Positions 15,800-24,183 of a stretch of 64,000 bases of DNA are shown piece after piece. Numbering within the stretch: position 1 is the stretch's first letter; the number at the start of each line of letters is the position of its first letter. Source of the DNA: Sulfitobacter sp. OXR-159 (GTDB taxonomy: Bacteria > Pseudomonadota > Alphaproteobacteria > Rhodobacterales > Rhodobacteraceae); assembly GCF_034377145.1 (NCBI RefSeq), contig NZ_CP139707.1, forward strand, positions 2,117,001-2,181,000. The letters are read 5' to 3'. The translations under genes and the position numbers were made by a program. The notes below the pieces were generated by a model. It was not told the DNA's origin. It searched no databases and saw nothing but the letters and a program-made list of their open reading frames with translations.

Positions 15800-16575
15800 T
15801 GTCCTTGACGATGATGGCATTGCGCATTGCGGCCGTGCAGGCCCTAAAGGCTGGCGGGACGTTGGTCGGTGACAATGTTCTGGACAGTCAGATTTCCGCC
15901 ATCGATCAGACGGCAGATGGAAAGCTGAAAAGCGACCAGAGCCGACCCTTCATTGCCGTCTATACCGACGCCGCCAAATCACAAGACTTGAGCCAGAGTG
16001 GCCTGCGCTCGAATGGACGCATCGACGTCATGTTCAATTGTGGCGTCTCGGTCACCATGGCGGAAACCAATCGAGAGACCGGCGAGACGCAAATCGTGGA
16101 CCTCTTCCCGGCCACTGACGCCAATCTTGAGGCGACGATCGACATGCTGGATTTGCAGATCACGCGCACGCTGACAGACCCGGACAACCCGTGGGCTCAG
16201 GTGTTTGGGGATTTCGTACAGTCCTATGTGGCGAAGGAACATGTTCGATCGAGTAGTGCGGCGGAAAACGTGCGCCTCGCCGCAGGGCAAACCAAGATAA
16301 CCGTCGATGTCTTCGCAGACCCGCGCCACGGTCAGCCTTTGGCCGAGGGCGGCCCCTGGCCTCGCTTTCTGGCCTTGATGGCCGAGCACGGCGCGCCGCA
16401 GTTGCCGCTATTCCAGCAGATGCTCGGCGATCCGACGTCTGGCCCCTATGAGGAATTTGAGCGCTTGACCGGCATGTCGACCCGCGACGCGCATTCGCTC
16501 CGGCTCTACACTTATGGCGGCGTGTCGCGTGATGTCGTGGTGACCGAGGCCATCAGTGACGCGGTGCCAAGCTAA
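15799..16575 (+). CDS. Hypothetical phage protein, tail terminator position
   Basis: 258 residues. The N-terminus (MSLTMMALRIAAVQALKAG) is helical, followed by a strand-rich part (FIAVYTDAA, GRIDVMFNCGVSVTM, ATDANLEATIDMLDLQITRT) and a helical C-terminus. It lies between connector and baseplate genes, where tail-completion proteins are encoded. Overlaps the upstream stop (TGATG) and the downstream start. I recognise no family with certainty. Confidence 0.55.
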   Translation: MSLTMMALRIAAVQALKAGGTLVGDNVLDSQISAIDQTADGKLKSDQSRPFIAVYTDAAKSQDLSQSGLRSNGRIDVMFNCGVSVTMAETNRETGETQIVDLFPATDANLEATIDMLDLQITRTLTDPDNPWAQVFGDFVQSYVAKEHVRSSSAAENVRLAAGQTKITVDVFADPRHGQPLAEGGPWPRFLALMAEHGAPQLPLFQQMLGDPTSGPYEEFERLTGMSTRDAHSLRLYTYGGVSRDVVVTEAISDAVPS

Positions 16576-17120
16576 TGCGGGGCCTGCCAGAAATTATCGA
16601 TGATCACCGACGCCGCATCGCTGAATTGGAGCGGCGGCTACGGTCTCAATCCCGCATCGGTGTCGTGACAGAGGTGGATGCAGGCAACGGCACGGCGCGG
16701 GTGAAGCTGCAAGACGGCGACCAACCGTTTCTGACGGGGTGGATACCTTGGGTGGAGCCATCCGCGGGCGCCAACAAAACACACAACCCGCCTTCAGTGG
16801 GGCAGCAAGTGCAGATCGCATCTGAATCTGGCGACCTGCATGACGCGGTTATTCAGGGCAGCTTGAACTCGGATGCCAATGGCCGCCCCTCCGGCGCGGG
16901 AGATGAGTATGTGATGCTGTCCGTTGGGGCTGCCAAGATAACGGTGACCGGCGGAGGGACTGCAATCGTCTTTTCGGTCGGCGGCTACTCACTGACCCTA
17001 TCCAGCGGGGGCGCGACCAATTCGGGCGGCGCGTTGACCCACGATGGCAAGAACATCGGCAAAACTCACACCCATGGCGGCGTCCTAAGCGGGCCCGCTG
17101 ACACCAAACCACCAAACTAA
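16575..17120 (+). CDS. Baseplate assembly protein V (central spike)
   Basis: 181 residues. A coiled-coil start (IIDDHRRRIAELERRLRSQS) leads into an OB-fold (RIGVVTEVDAGNGTARVKLQ, SVGQQVQIASESGDLHDAVI), then a repetitive beta-helix. The C-terminal THTHGGV and PADTKPPN match the gpV apex, where two His residues of HxH bind iron in P2 and phi92 spikes. It punctures the outer membrane. It overlaps its upstream neighbour by one base. Confidence 0.92.
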   Translation: MRGLPEIIDDHRRRIAELERRLRSQSRIGVVTEVDAGNGTARVKLQDGDQPFLTGWIPWVEPSAGANKTHNPPSVGQQVQIASESGDLHDAVIQGSLNSDANGRPSGAGDEYVMLSVGAAKITVTGGGTAIVFSVGGYSLTLSSGGATNSGGALTHDGKNIGKTHTHGGVLSGPADTKPPN

Positions 17121-17131
17121 TGGAGAGAGCC

Positions 17132-17356
17132 ATGGCGGACCTCAAGAAAATCGAACCGGTTGACTACGAAGTAACCAAAGCTCGTGAAATCCAAGGCGTG
17201 CATCGCGCCGTTGGCGAGACCGTGTCCATGACGCCTAAGCAGGCGAAGTACTATTTGCCCCCGCACGGCGCAGGCTTGAAGCTGGCTGGGGATAAGCTTC
17301 CCAAGCAGAAGGTGCATGCGGAGAAGCCCCTCAAGGCAGATAAGACTGAGGTCTGA
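17132..17356 (+). CDS. Hypothetical small baseplate-operon protein
   Basis: 74 residues. VTKAREIQGVHRAVGETVSM and TPKQAKYYLPPHGAGLK suggest a small beta protein, with a Lys-rich C-terminus. GGAGAG precedes the ATG at 17132; an earlier ATG at 17120 sits on that ribosome site. Similar small genes occur between V and W in alphaproteobacterial Mu/P2-like prophages. Function unknown. Confidence 0.6.
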   Translation: MADLKKIEPVDYEVTKAREIQGVHRAVGETVSMTPKQAKYYLPPHGAGLKLAGDKLPKQKVHAEKPLKADKTEV

Positions 17357-17361
17357 TCGCC

Positions 17362-17751
17362 ATGGATCTGAACCATGAGACCGGGGCCGCGGTGGAGGGG
17401 TGGGATCATGTGGTGCAAAGCATCCAGACCATCCTCACCACACGGCTGAATTCGCGCGTGTTTCGCCGGGAATTTGGCTCCGAGGTCCCGGCTCTGGTCG
17501 ATGCGCCTATGAACGACGCGAACGTCTTGGCGCTTTACGTGGCTGTTGCCGACGCTTTGGAGCGGTGGGAGCCACGATTTGAACTGACCGACGTCGCAGT
17601 CGAGGCCGCTGAAAGCGGCGTCATGACCATGACATTGGTCGGAAGCTACCGCCCAAATGCGCACAAAGGCGATCTGGCGGCTGTGGTGGATGACATTCAA
17701 ACCGTCCGCGTCGTTCGCGATCGCGTGGAAAACTGGAGGCTTGTTGCATGA
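17362..17751 (+). CDS. Baseplate assembly protein W (gp25-like)
   Basis: 129 residues. VVQSIQTILTTRLNSRVFRR with EFGSEVPALVDAP and ALERWEPRFELTDVAVEAAE are the gp25/gpW hallmarks; the EPR motif is the conserved core strand. This T4-lysozyme-unrelated wedge protein starts the sheath. Its stop overlaps gene J by ATGA, and J and I follow as in P2. Confidence 0.92.
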   Translation: MDLNHETGAAVEGWDHVVQSIQTILTTRLNSRVFRREFGSEVPALVDAPMNDANVLALYVAVADALERWEPRFELTDVAVEAAESGVMTMTLVGSYRPNAHKGDLAAVVDDIQTVRVVRDRVENWRLVA

Positions 17752-18704
17752 GCCGTTTTGCCGCACTCGATTTAACCACCCTGCCAGACCCAACCGCCAT
17801 CGGCGTCCTGGACTTCGATGCCATTCTGGAGGCGCGCCTGGCTGAGCTGGAGGCGCAGCTATCTGAGGTGTTCGACGCACCGAAGGTGGCCGAGGTTATG
17901 GCGCTCGCACGAAACATCGCTGCCAGCCCGATACGATACCTCAACGAGGCGGGTGCCGCACGAGAGCTGTATATGGAAAACCGCATCAATGAGGCGGTGC
18001 GGTCTGTATTTCTGTCGACGGCACGCGGTAATGATCTCGATCAGATCGGGGCCAACCGCGGTGTCCTGCGAAAAATCTTGGATGATAGCGATCCGGACAA
18101 TCCGGTGATGGAAACAGATGAGGCCCTTCGTGCCCGCATCCAACTGGTCATCGAGGCTTGGTCCCCCCACGGCACTGAAGGCTCTTACGTTTATTGGGCG
18201 CTGGATGCCGATGACCGCGTGGTCGATGTTGCCGTCTACGGGCCAAACCATGGCTTGGAGCCACCCATTCCGCCTGCCGAGCCAAAGATGGTCATCCTGT
18301 CCAGCGAAGGTGATGGTACAGCAGATGCGGCGCTTTTAGAGGCAGTGTTTCTGCACTGCACAACAGATAAGCGCCGTCCGGTAGCAGATAAGCTTTCAGT
18401 GATATCCGCATCGCCCGCCCCCTATGCGATCGAAGCGGTGCTGCACGTCACCACCCCCGAAACCGCCTCGGCGGTCCAGGAGGCGGCGCAGGCGGCAGCA
18501 ACGGCGTTCGTGAATAGCCGGATACGTATTGGCCGAAAGCTTTACCGTACCTCTTTGGCAGCTGCGCTGACTGTGCAGGGCGTGGTCGATGTCGAGCTGA
18601 TATCGCCCGCTGCTGATCTGGATATCGGCCCGTTTGAGGCGCCGTACTGCACCGGTGTCAACCTGACCCTTAAATCGATCACCGGGGGCTGGCGCGATGT
18701 TTGA
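17748..18704 (+). CDS. Baseplate assembly protein J
   Basis: 318 residues, typical for P2 gpJ. ILEARLAELEAQLSEVFDAP, ARGNDLDQIGANRGVLRKIL, ALRARIQLVIEAWSPHGTEG and YVYWALDADDRVVDVAVYGP follow the family, and the C-terminal GRKLYRTSLAAALTVQGVVD is the conserved wedge domain. It forms baseplate wedges with I and W. Start and stop overlap both neighbours. Confidence 0.94.
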   Translation: MSRFAALDLTTLPDPTAIGVLDFDAILEARLAELEAQLSEVFDAPKVAEVMALARNIAASPIRYLNEAGAARELYMENRINEAVRSVFLSTARGNDLDQIGANRGVLRKILDDSDPDNPVMETDEALRARIQLVIEAWSPHGTEGSYVYWALDADDRVVDVAVYGPNHGLEPPIPPAEPKMVILSSEGDGTADAALLEAVFLHCTTDKRRPVADKLSVISASPAPYAIEAVLHVTTPETASAVQEAAQAAATAFVNSRIRIGRKLYRTSLAAALTVQGVVDVELISPAADLDIGPFEAPYCTGVNLTLKSITGGWRDV

Positions 18705-19539
18705 CGCAAGGGACACGCTGCTGCCACCGACCGCGACCCCGCTCGCGAAGGCGCTGGATATTTTGGAGGAGCGGCTATTCCAGCTTCCGGTCGAGATGGT
18801 GTCGAAAAACCCGCGCACTGTGGATGTGCGACTGCTCGACCATCTCGCTTGGGAGGAGTCTGTCGATGTTTGGGATTTCGACTGGCCAGAAGAGGTAAAG
18901 AGAAACGTTATCGCAGCCTCTGCGGAGGTTCATCGCCATAAGGGGACCCCGTACGCCCTAAAGTTGGCGCTCGCTGCCTTCGACGTTGATTCAGAGCTTC
19001 TTGAGTGGTTCGAGCCCGAGGGCGTGACGGACGGCTTGGAGGCCGGCAGTTTCAGGGTCACGGCATACGCAGGTCGGTCGCTATATGGCGACAGTGAAAA
19101 CACGCTGAACAATCGCATGGTGGCTGCGATGAACGCCGTTCTGCAGCGTGTCGCGCCAGTGTCTCGCAAACTTATATTCCGGTTGGGCGAGAAGTTTCAG
19201 ACGGAGACGTATGTTCGCGCTCACGCGCAGGGGTCGCAGTCACTGGAGGACGGGTCAGACCCAGCCCCCCGCCCCGAGCTTGCAAGTCCTGATATTTCTG
19301 TGCGCACAGGCTTTCGCCTTACGCAATCCAAGGTGGGCAGCCTTGAGTTGCTACCGCCATCAACCCCGGCGCCGACAGACCTTTCGGCCAGAACCCAGCT
19401 CCGGATTTATCTACAGCACCCGGGTCACGAGAGTCCGGACGTACGGCCGGCCATGACCTCAACGGCGTTCACCCTGCGGTTTGCTGCCATGGCTACGGCC
19501 CTGAGCAGTGAATTCCATGACATCCAAAGGAGGGCATAG
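18697..19539 (+). CDS. Tail protein I
   Basis: 280 residues. LLPPTATPLAKALDILEERL, VDVRLLDHLAWEESVDVWDF and the helix KRNVIAASAEVHRHKGTPYA are diagnostic for P2 gpI. The C-terminal 100 residues after YAGRSL are longer than in P2 (176 residues). Part of the baseplate wedge that receives the tail fibre; the fibre gene is next. Overlaps gene J by eight bases. Confidence 0.92.
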   Translation: MFDARDTLLPPTATPLAKALDILEERLFQLPVEMVSKNPRTVDVRLLDHLAWEESVDVWDFDWPEEVKRNVIAASAEVHRHKGTPYALKLALAAFDVDSELLEWFEPEGVTDGLEAGSFRVTAYAGRSLYGDSENTLNNRMVAAMNAVLQRVAPVSRKLIFRLGEKFQTETYVRAHAQGSQSLEDGSDPAPRPELASPDISVRTGFRLTQSKVGSLELLPPSTPAPTDLSARTQLRIYLQHPGHESPDVRPAMTSTAFTLRFAAMATALSSEFHDIQRRA

Positions 19540-19544
19540 ACCCA

Positions 19545-20723
19545 ATGCCAACAACACTTCTAACAGACATTGCGGAAACAAAGATCACCGCTGCAGCAGG
19601 CACGGGATCGGCGGTCGCAATCACGCACGTTGCCCTGGGCGACGGGAATGGCTCGAATTATGCCCCGGGGCACGCCCAAACAGGCTTGCGCCGAGAAATG
19701 GCTCGGCAGCCGATTGCAACGCGACACATCGAAGGCGGGAATGCTTGGCGTGTTCGGGCTGAGTTCGGTCCCGAAACACCTGCCTTCGCTGTCCGTGAGA
19801 TGGGGTTCTTTGATGCTGACGGAGACCTCATTGCGGTTTGGGCAGGCAATGACGTGGAGCCCCGCCAGACTGGGGCCATAAGCTATCTGATCGATCACGT
19901 CCTCAGCTTCACACGTGTTGCGGACGGCCTCGTGATTGTGGAGGCTCCTGATGATGAGCTGGCGGAGGCTCGGGGCGACTTCAATCGTCTTGGGGCGCGG
20001 CTGGATGCGATGGATCAATACAGCCCTGCCGACCAGGTCGCTATGGCGGCAGGGGTGCAGCAGGCCATGAACCTCGGCGGAGTCTTGCTGCGAGAAATGG
20101 ATGTCATGCGGCGGCGCGTGCTGGCTCAGGGTGTCGCCCTTATTCGCCTCAAGCACGTCATTGCAGGCATGCAGCTGACCAAGAGCGAGGTCCGCACCCT
20201 GCACCTCTCCCAAACCGGCACAGTTGGCGCAGGCCTGTCCAAGGCAAAGCTAGACGGCCTTATCGTGGCCCTTCCCGATGATGACTATCACGTCTCGGTG
20301 CCCACAAATGAAACGGGATCGCCGGTTCAGTATTTTGCCTACCTAGTGAAGTCGGGTGGCGTGTATGGCGTCGATATTGGAGCTTCCGTTCCGGATGAGG
20401 CGCTCGCGCTCTATCGGATCGATATCCCGGCTGGGGATACCGCGAGCAACCTGAACGCTGTGACGCTCGTAGATTTGCGGGTCATTCAGGCGGAAAACGC
20501 ATGGACATCCGTCATTGAGCCATTCGCGGCCGTGGCATTTGCCGATGCGCTGCCATCGGCTGACTACATGGTGTCGGTCGAAATCGAAGATGCAACTAAC
20601 ATCGCAGCGGTCGGTGATGTGGTCATCTACGACAAGGCCAATAACGGCTTCAAAATTGGCCAAACCGGAAGCGCAGATAACGTGCGCATTCGCTGGACCG
20701 CGATCAACCCAAACTATCAATAA
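19545..20723 (+). CDS. Tail fibre protein (gpH-like N-terminal domain)
   Basis: 392 residues. The N-terminus (LTDIAETKITAAAGTGSAVA, ITHVALGDGNGSNYAP, FAVREMGFFDADGDLIAVW) is the tail-collar/DUF3751 domain that anchors P2-type fibres to the baseplate. The region 150-230 is helical. The C-terminal beta part ends GSADNVRIRWTAINPNYQ. No chaperone gene follows; instead a small gene and the DGR target come next, suggesting the adhesin tip is the DGR-diversified protein. Confidence 0.88.
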   Translation: MPTTLLTDIAETKITAAAGTGSAVAITHVALGDGNGSNYAPGHAQTGLRREMARQPIATRHIEGGNAWRVRAEFGPETPAFAVREMGFFDADGDLIAVWAGNDVEPRQTGAISYLIDHVLSFTRVADGLVIVEAPDDELAEARGDFNRLGARLDAMDQYSPADQVAMAAGVQQAMNLGGVLLREMDVMRRRVLAQGVALIRLKHVIAGMQLTKSEVRTLHLSQTGTVGAGLSKAKLDGLIVALPDDDYHVSVPTNETGSPVQYFAYLVKSGGVYGVDIGASVPDEALALYRIDIPAGDTASNLNAVTLVDLRVIQAENAWTSVIEPFAAVAFADALPSADYMVSVEIEDATNIAAVGDVVIYDKANNGFKIGQTGSADNVRIRWTAINPNYQ

Positions 20724-20737
20724 GAGGGGGTGGCTAA

Positions 20738-21091
20738 GTGAACGTCACGCACATGAACAAGGGCCCGAAGGTCGCCCATAGCCTCGAAGGCAGCATTCTG
20801 ACCATCGGCCAGAATATCGTTCTCGACCTCAATGAGGAGCAAGAGGACGTCGAGCGGGTGATCAGCCTGTTTGTCGACGATGAGGGTCAATTGCAGGAAA
20901 GCGGAAAGCGCTACGCCGCGGTGATCGTTGTCCCGCCCCGCCGCTACCTCGATGAGGAGGTCGACGATGTCGTGGACGGCGAAGAAGTCGTCCAAATCAT
21001 TCCGGTTGCCCAGCCCTGCCAGGTCGCCGCCGTAACCCTTCAGCTTTGGTCGATCGACGAAACTGCTGACCCTACCGAAAACGAGGAGTGA
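20738..21091 (+). CDS. Hypothetical protein between fibre and DGR target
   Basis: 117 residues. Start GTG chosen for GGGGGT seven bases upstream; an ATG five codons later is an alternative. It is very acidic (YLDEEVDDVVDGEEVVQIIP, ETADPTENEE) with beta-strand segments and no known motif. Six bases separate it from the DGR target gene. It could be an adaptor between fibre and target; that is inference from position only. Confidence 0.6.
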   Translation: MNVTHMNKGPKVAHSLEGSILTIGQNIVLDLNEEQEDVERVISLFVDDEGQLQESGKRYAAVIVVPPRRYLDEEVDDVVDGEEVVQIIPVAQPCQVAAVTLQLWSIDETADPTENEE

Positions 21092-21096
21092 CCTAG

Positions 21097-22176
21097 ATGT
21101 CCATTACAATTTCCACACCAGATGCGCTGCGGCAGTCCGTTGAGGCTGCCTCGGGTGGTGCCAACACGGTGCTGTATGATGCCAAGGGGTATCCTTCCGT
21201 CATGTGCATCGTGCCGCGCTTCAATATCGAGGACATCGATCCTGCCTTGGGGTCCGGAACTCACCCCGCGTTTGTCGTGAACGGCGTCCCAAAATCTGAA
21301 ATCTTCGTCGGCAAATTCCTGTCCCGCATTCACGATGGTCACGCCCTGTCATTGCCTGGGCAAGATCCATCTGCTGCAATCAACTTCGATACCGCCGACG
21401 CCCGCTGTACAGCTAAGGGCCCAGGCTGGCACATGATGACCAATGCAGAATGGTCGGCCGTCGCGCTCTGGTGCTGGAAGAACGGGTTCATGCCGCGTGG
21501 CAATACACAGTATGGCCGCGATCACGTTCAGCAATACGAAACCGGTCGGCGCCAAGACGGCGCAGCGCCGGGAGAAGCCTCGGGCACAGCGCGGACATTG
21601 ACCGGCTCAGGCCCGGCTAGCTGGTTCCATGACAATACCCCGGCAGGCATCGCCGATCTGACGGGTAACGTATGGGAATGGCAGCGCGGCATGCGGATGG
21701 TTGATGGCGAAATCCAGATCATCCCTGACAACGATGCCGCAGCAACCGATGCCGACCACTCGCCTGCGAGCGCGCTTTGGAAGGCGATCATGCCCAACGG
21801 ATCGCTGGTTGCGCCGGGCACAGCGGGGAGCTTGAAGTGGAATGCCACCGGCGCGGATGGCACCGGAAGCCCCGAGCTTGACACAGCTGTCACCAGCCAA
21901 TCGGACGGCACCACGAGCGCGTCCGCGATGTACAAGGATGTCGCAGCCGCGGCAGGCGTGACAGTTCCGAACCTTCTCAAGCTTCTCGGCCTGTTCCCGT
22001 ACGACGCGACCATTGAGCGCGGGCGGTTCTACATGCGCAACGAGGGGGAGCGTCTGCCGTTCCGTGGGGGCAACTGGCTCTACGGTGGCGGTGCCGGCTT
22101 GTTCGCCCTCAGCCTGAACGACCCGCGTTCGTACGTGCACACGAGCCTCGGTTTTCGGCCCGCTTTCGTAATCTGA
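21097..22176 (+). CDS. DGR target protein, C-type-lectin/FGE-sulfatase fold, predicted tail receptor-binding protein
   Basis: 359 residues. FVGKFLSRI, GWHMMTNAEWSAVALWCWKN and GNVWEW (190-195) belong to the formylglycine-generating-enzyme/C-type-lectin fold used by many DGR variable proteins. The C-terminus, codons 318-356, is the variable repeat: RLPFRGGNW, then variable positions 328, 329, 331, 332, 339, 342, 346, 348, 350 and 351 in a scaffold ending GFRPA. The protein ends three residues after VR. It follows the tail-fibre gene, so it probably displays a diversified binding surface on the tail. No enzymatic activity is expected. Confidence 0.93.
   Translation: MSITISTPDALRQSVEAASGGANTVLYDAKGYPSVMCIVPRFNIEDIDPALGSGTHPAFVVNGVPKSEIFVGKFLSRIHDGHALSLPGQDPSAAINFDTADARCTAKGPGWHMMTNAEWSAVALWCWKNGFMPRGNTQYGRDHVQQYETGRRQDGAAPGEASGTARTLTGSGPASWFHDNTPAGIADLTGNVWEWQRGMRMVDGEIQIIPDNDAAATDADHSPASALWKAIMPNGSLVAPGTAGSLKWNATGADGTGSPELDTAVTSQSDGTTSASAMYKDVAAAAGVTVPNLLKLLGLFPYDATIERGRFYMRNEGERLPFRGGNWLYGGGAGLFALSLNDPRSYVHTSLGFRPAFVI
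22048..22164 (+). repeat. DGR variable repeat (VR)
   Basis: 117 bp, in frame with the target gene and aligned without gaps to the template 558 bp downstream. It has 12 substitutions, all opposite template adenines. The adenine-free last 17 bases (TCGGTTTTCGGCCCGCT) are identical in both copies and should act as the initiation-of-mutagenic-homing segment. Similarity stops abruptly after 22164. Confidence 0.97.
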
Positions 22177-22203
22177 AATCGGACCACCTGAGTTCTGTTG
22201 GGT

Positions 22204-22219
22204 GCGGGCGATAGCCCGC
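22204..22219 (+). other. Hairpin with GATA tetraloop downstream of VR
   Basis: GCGGGC-GATA-GCCCGC: six perfect G/C pairs around a GRNA-type tetraloop, 39 bases after the VR. BPP-1 and related DGRs need a hairpin/cruciform with such a loop shortly downstream of the VR for target recognition. No T-run follows, so it is not a terminator. The spacing is longer than in BPP-1. Confidence 0.55.
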
Positions 22220-22250
22220 GCCTCGCTTTTGATCGCTGAAGGAGTTTGCG

Positions 22251-22607
22251 GTGGAAGACTTAAAAATCCGACGCAAATGCGAAGACATGATTGCGTATGG
22301 CTATGTCGTGTTGCCGCAATTTCCAAAATCAGAACGGCACGTTCTGAATCAGGAAATCCGCAACTCAATGTGGTCACTCCTTCGGTTAATCATCATCTGC
22401 AACAAGCGGTACTTTAAAAAGACCACGATGCAGGACTTGGACGCGGAGCTTGACCTGCTCCGCAGTCAGGTCCGGATGGCGCAAAGGCTCGGCTACTTGT
22501 CGTTTAAAAGCTACGAGGTGTGGAGCCGCCATCTTGATGAGATTGGCCGCATGGTTGGCGGTTGGTTCAAGAGCCTTCAGGAAAGGGGTGCAGGTAATGT
22601 GGCTTGA
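22251..22607 (+). CDS. avd: DGR accessory variability determinant (Avd)
   Basis: 118 residues, the usual Avd length. The protein is almost entirely helical and basic (MEDLKIRRKCEDMIAYGYVV, IRNSMWSLLRLIIICNKRYF, YLSFKSYEVWSRHLDEIGRM), fitting the four-helix-bundle, barrel-forming Avd that binds the reverse transcriptase and template RNA. The start is a GTG preceded by AAGGAG. Its TGA lies inside the first bases of the template repeat. Related families (23S rRNA intervening-sequence proteins) share the fold, but the DGR context decides. Confidence 0.92.
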   Translation: MEDLKIRRKCEDMIAYGYVVLPQFPKSERHVLNQEIRNSMWSLLRLIIICNKRYFKKTTMQDLDAELDLLRSQVRMAQRLGYLSFKSYEVWSRHLDEIGRMVGGWFKSLQERGAGNVA

Positions 22608-22722
22608 GCGTCTGCCGTTCCGTGGGGGCAACTGGAACAACGGTAGCAATGCCGGCTTGTTCGCCCTCAACCTGAACAACCCGCGTTCGAACGTGAACAC
22701 GAACATCGGTTTTCGGCCCGCT
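22606..22722 (+). repeat. DGR template repeat (TR)
   Basis: 117 bp, 24 adenines, many in AAC codons (AAC AAC, AGC AAT, AAC). This is the composition that lets adenine mutagenesis reach many amino acids without stop codons. It serves as non-coding RNA template for mutagenic cDNA. An ATG at 22598 would read the TR in the same frame as the VR (MWLERLPFRGGNW), so the TR could have come from an intact target-like gene end. Confidence 0.97.
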
Positions 22723-22890
22723 CTCGGGAAATGCCAGAAGTTGCAGCCCTAACGGGGCTTCATCCAGAGCACCCTCGAAAGGACCCGCACTCCTCGGCCA
22801 AGTGCCGAAAGATATAAACAGGCCGGGGTGGGATAGTATCCAATCCTAGGTGGAGACCCCTCGCCCTGGCCGACTTTGGAAATACAAGAA
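22723..22890 (+). ncRNA. TR-RT spacer, part of the DGR RNA
   Basis: 168 bases between TR and the reverse transcriptase without a coding frame. In BPP-1 the corresponding spacer of about 140 bases is part of the TR RNA, binds RT-Avd and primes cDNA synthesis. Here it contains GC-rich inverted segments (for example GGCCGGGGT near 22824). The boundaries are inferred from the neighbours. Confidence 0.55.
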
Positions 22891-23961
22891 ATGGCAAAAA
22901 CGTACTCCGGCCTGTTCGAAGGCTTCACCACCTTCGAAGCGCTGCATCGGGCATATGGGAGGGTCGTGAAAGGACGCAGGCATCAGCTGGATGTCATCCG
23001 GTTCGAGACTGACTTGGAAGCAAACCTCATCAACATCCAGAACAGCCTACTATGGAAGACCTATAAGACCGGCCCCTACAGAAACTTTAAGGTCTTTGAG
23101 CCGAAGGAGCGGGATATTTCAGCCCTTCCGATAAAGGACCGCATTGTTCAACACGCGCTGGTGGAGGCGATCGACCCGATTTGGTCCAGTCGGTTTATTC
23201 ATGACACCTACGCATGCAGGCCTGGCAAAGGCGCGCACGCCGGTGCAGATCGGGCGCAGTTGTTTTTGCGTCAAACCCTGCAGGAAAGTGATGTGATCTA
23301 TGTTTTGAAAGCTGACATCGCCAAATACTTCCCATCGATTTGCCATGATGTGCTGAAGCGCCTGCTGCGCAAGCGCATCGCCTGCAAGGATACCCTGTGG
23401 GTCATCGACAATATCATCGACAGCACCCTTGAGCCGGGCGATCCCTTGCCTCGGGGCATCCCGATCGGCAACCTGACGTCGCAGCTCTTCGCGAACATCT
23501 ACCTTCATGAACTCGATGAGTTTGTGAAGTTCGACCTTCGAGAAAGCCGCTATCTGCGGTACATGGATGACTTTGCGATTGTTGGAAGCAACAAGGCCCA
23601 TCTGCACGCGGTGCGGCAGGACATCGAGAATTTCCTGCATGCGCGTCTCGGCCTGCGCTGCAATCACAAGACACAGATTTTTCCGGTGTCACTCACGAAT
23701 GGCCGCGCCCTAGACTTCCTCGGGTACCGTATCTGGCCGACGCATCGCAAAATCCGAAAGGATAGCGCGTGTAGGATGCGCAAAAAGATGAAGCGCATGG
23801 CGCGGCATTATCACGAAGGCAAGATCAGCCTGAAAGATGTCGACAAGGTCATCATGAGTTGGATCGGCCACGCGGGACACGCAAACACTTATCGCCTGCG
23901 GACACGCGTCCTTGGCGATGTCCCATTCATCCCACCCCCGCTTCTGCGCGACAGGAAGTAA
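22891..23961 (+). CDS. rt: DGR reverse transcriptase
   Basis: 356 residues from ATG 22891 (GGA 11 bases upstream); a TTG five codons earlier is an alternative. Catalytic aspartates are Asp142 (KADIAKYFPSI) and Asp226/Asp227 in YMDD (224-227). IGNLTSQ at 192-198 replaces the QGxxxSP of retroviral and group II enzymes, which is typical of DGR RTs and linked to low fidelity at adenines. FLGYR (276-280) begins the thumb boundary. No maturase or endonuclease domain is present. It copies TR RNA into adenine-mutated cDNA that replaces the VR. Confidence 0.97.
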   Translation: MAKTYSGLFEGFTTFEALHRAYGRVVKGRRHQLDVIRFETDLEANLINIQNSLLWKTYKTGPYRNFKVFEPKERDISALPIKDRIVQHALVEAIDPIWSSRFIHDTYACRPGKGAHAGADRAQLFLRQTLQESDVIYVLKADIAKYFPSICHDVLKRLLRKRIACKDTLWVIDNIIDSTLEPGDPLPRGIPIGNLTSQLFANIYLHELDEFVKFDLRESRYLRYMDDFAIVGSNKAHLHAVRQDIENFLHARLGLRCNHKTQIFPVSLTNGRALDFLGYRIWPTHRKIRKDSACRMRKKMKRMARHYHEGKISLKDVDKVIMSWIGHAGHANTYRLRTRVLGDVPFIPPPLLRDRK

Positions 23962-24143
23962 AGGGGTGGCCCCAGTCGCCGGCGCGGCTGCGACACCGAA
24001 CACACGATGGCACCAGCATACGGGCGCAGCGACTGCGGCGCTCGCATGCTGATGGCTGCCGACGGCACCCCCGCGTGTTGACGGCAAACGGCTTGGCGGC
24101 ACCGGCAAGCTACTGAACGGGCCTTTCGGCTCACAATCCAAAT

Positions 24144-24166
24144 CCGGCTGATGCCGGGCTTTCTTT
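24144..24166 (+). terminator. Weak intrinsic terminator after the DGR
   Basis: CCGGC-TGAT-GCCGG followed by GCTTTCTTTT. The stem has only five pairs, so termination is probably partial, letting late transcription continue into the sheath gene. The stretch 23962-24143 between RT and this hairpin shows no coding frame with a ribosome site. Confidence 0.5.
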
Positions 24167-24183
24167 TGTCAGAGGAGACGAAG

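Larger units (their letters stand above)
21097..23961 (+). mobile_element. Diversity-generating retroelement (target-VR, avd, TR, RT)
   Basis: A complete DGR cassette in one orientation inside the tail operon: lectin-fold target gene ending in a variable repeat, accessory avd, template repeat and reverse transcriptase. VR and TR are both 117 bp; 12 sites differ, all at TR adenines (6 to G, 3 to T, 3 to C). Of 24 TR adenines half are changed; none of the 93 other bases is. This is the signature of adenine-specific mutagenic retrohoming known from phage BPP-1. Confidence 0.97.
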
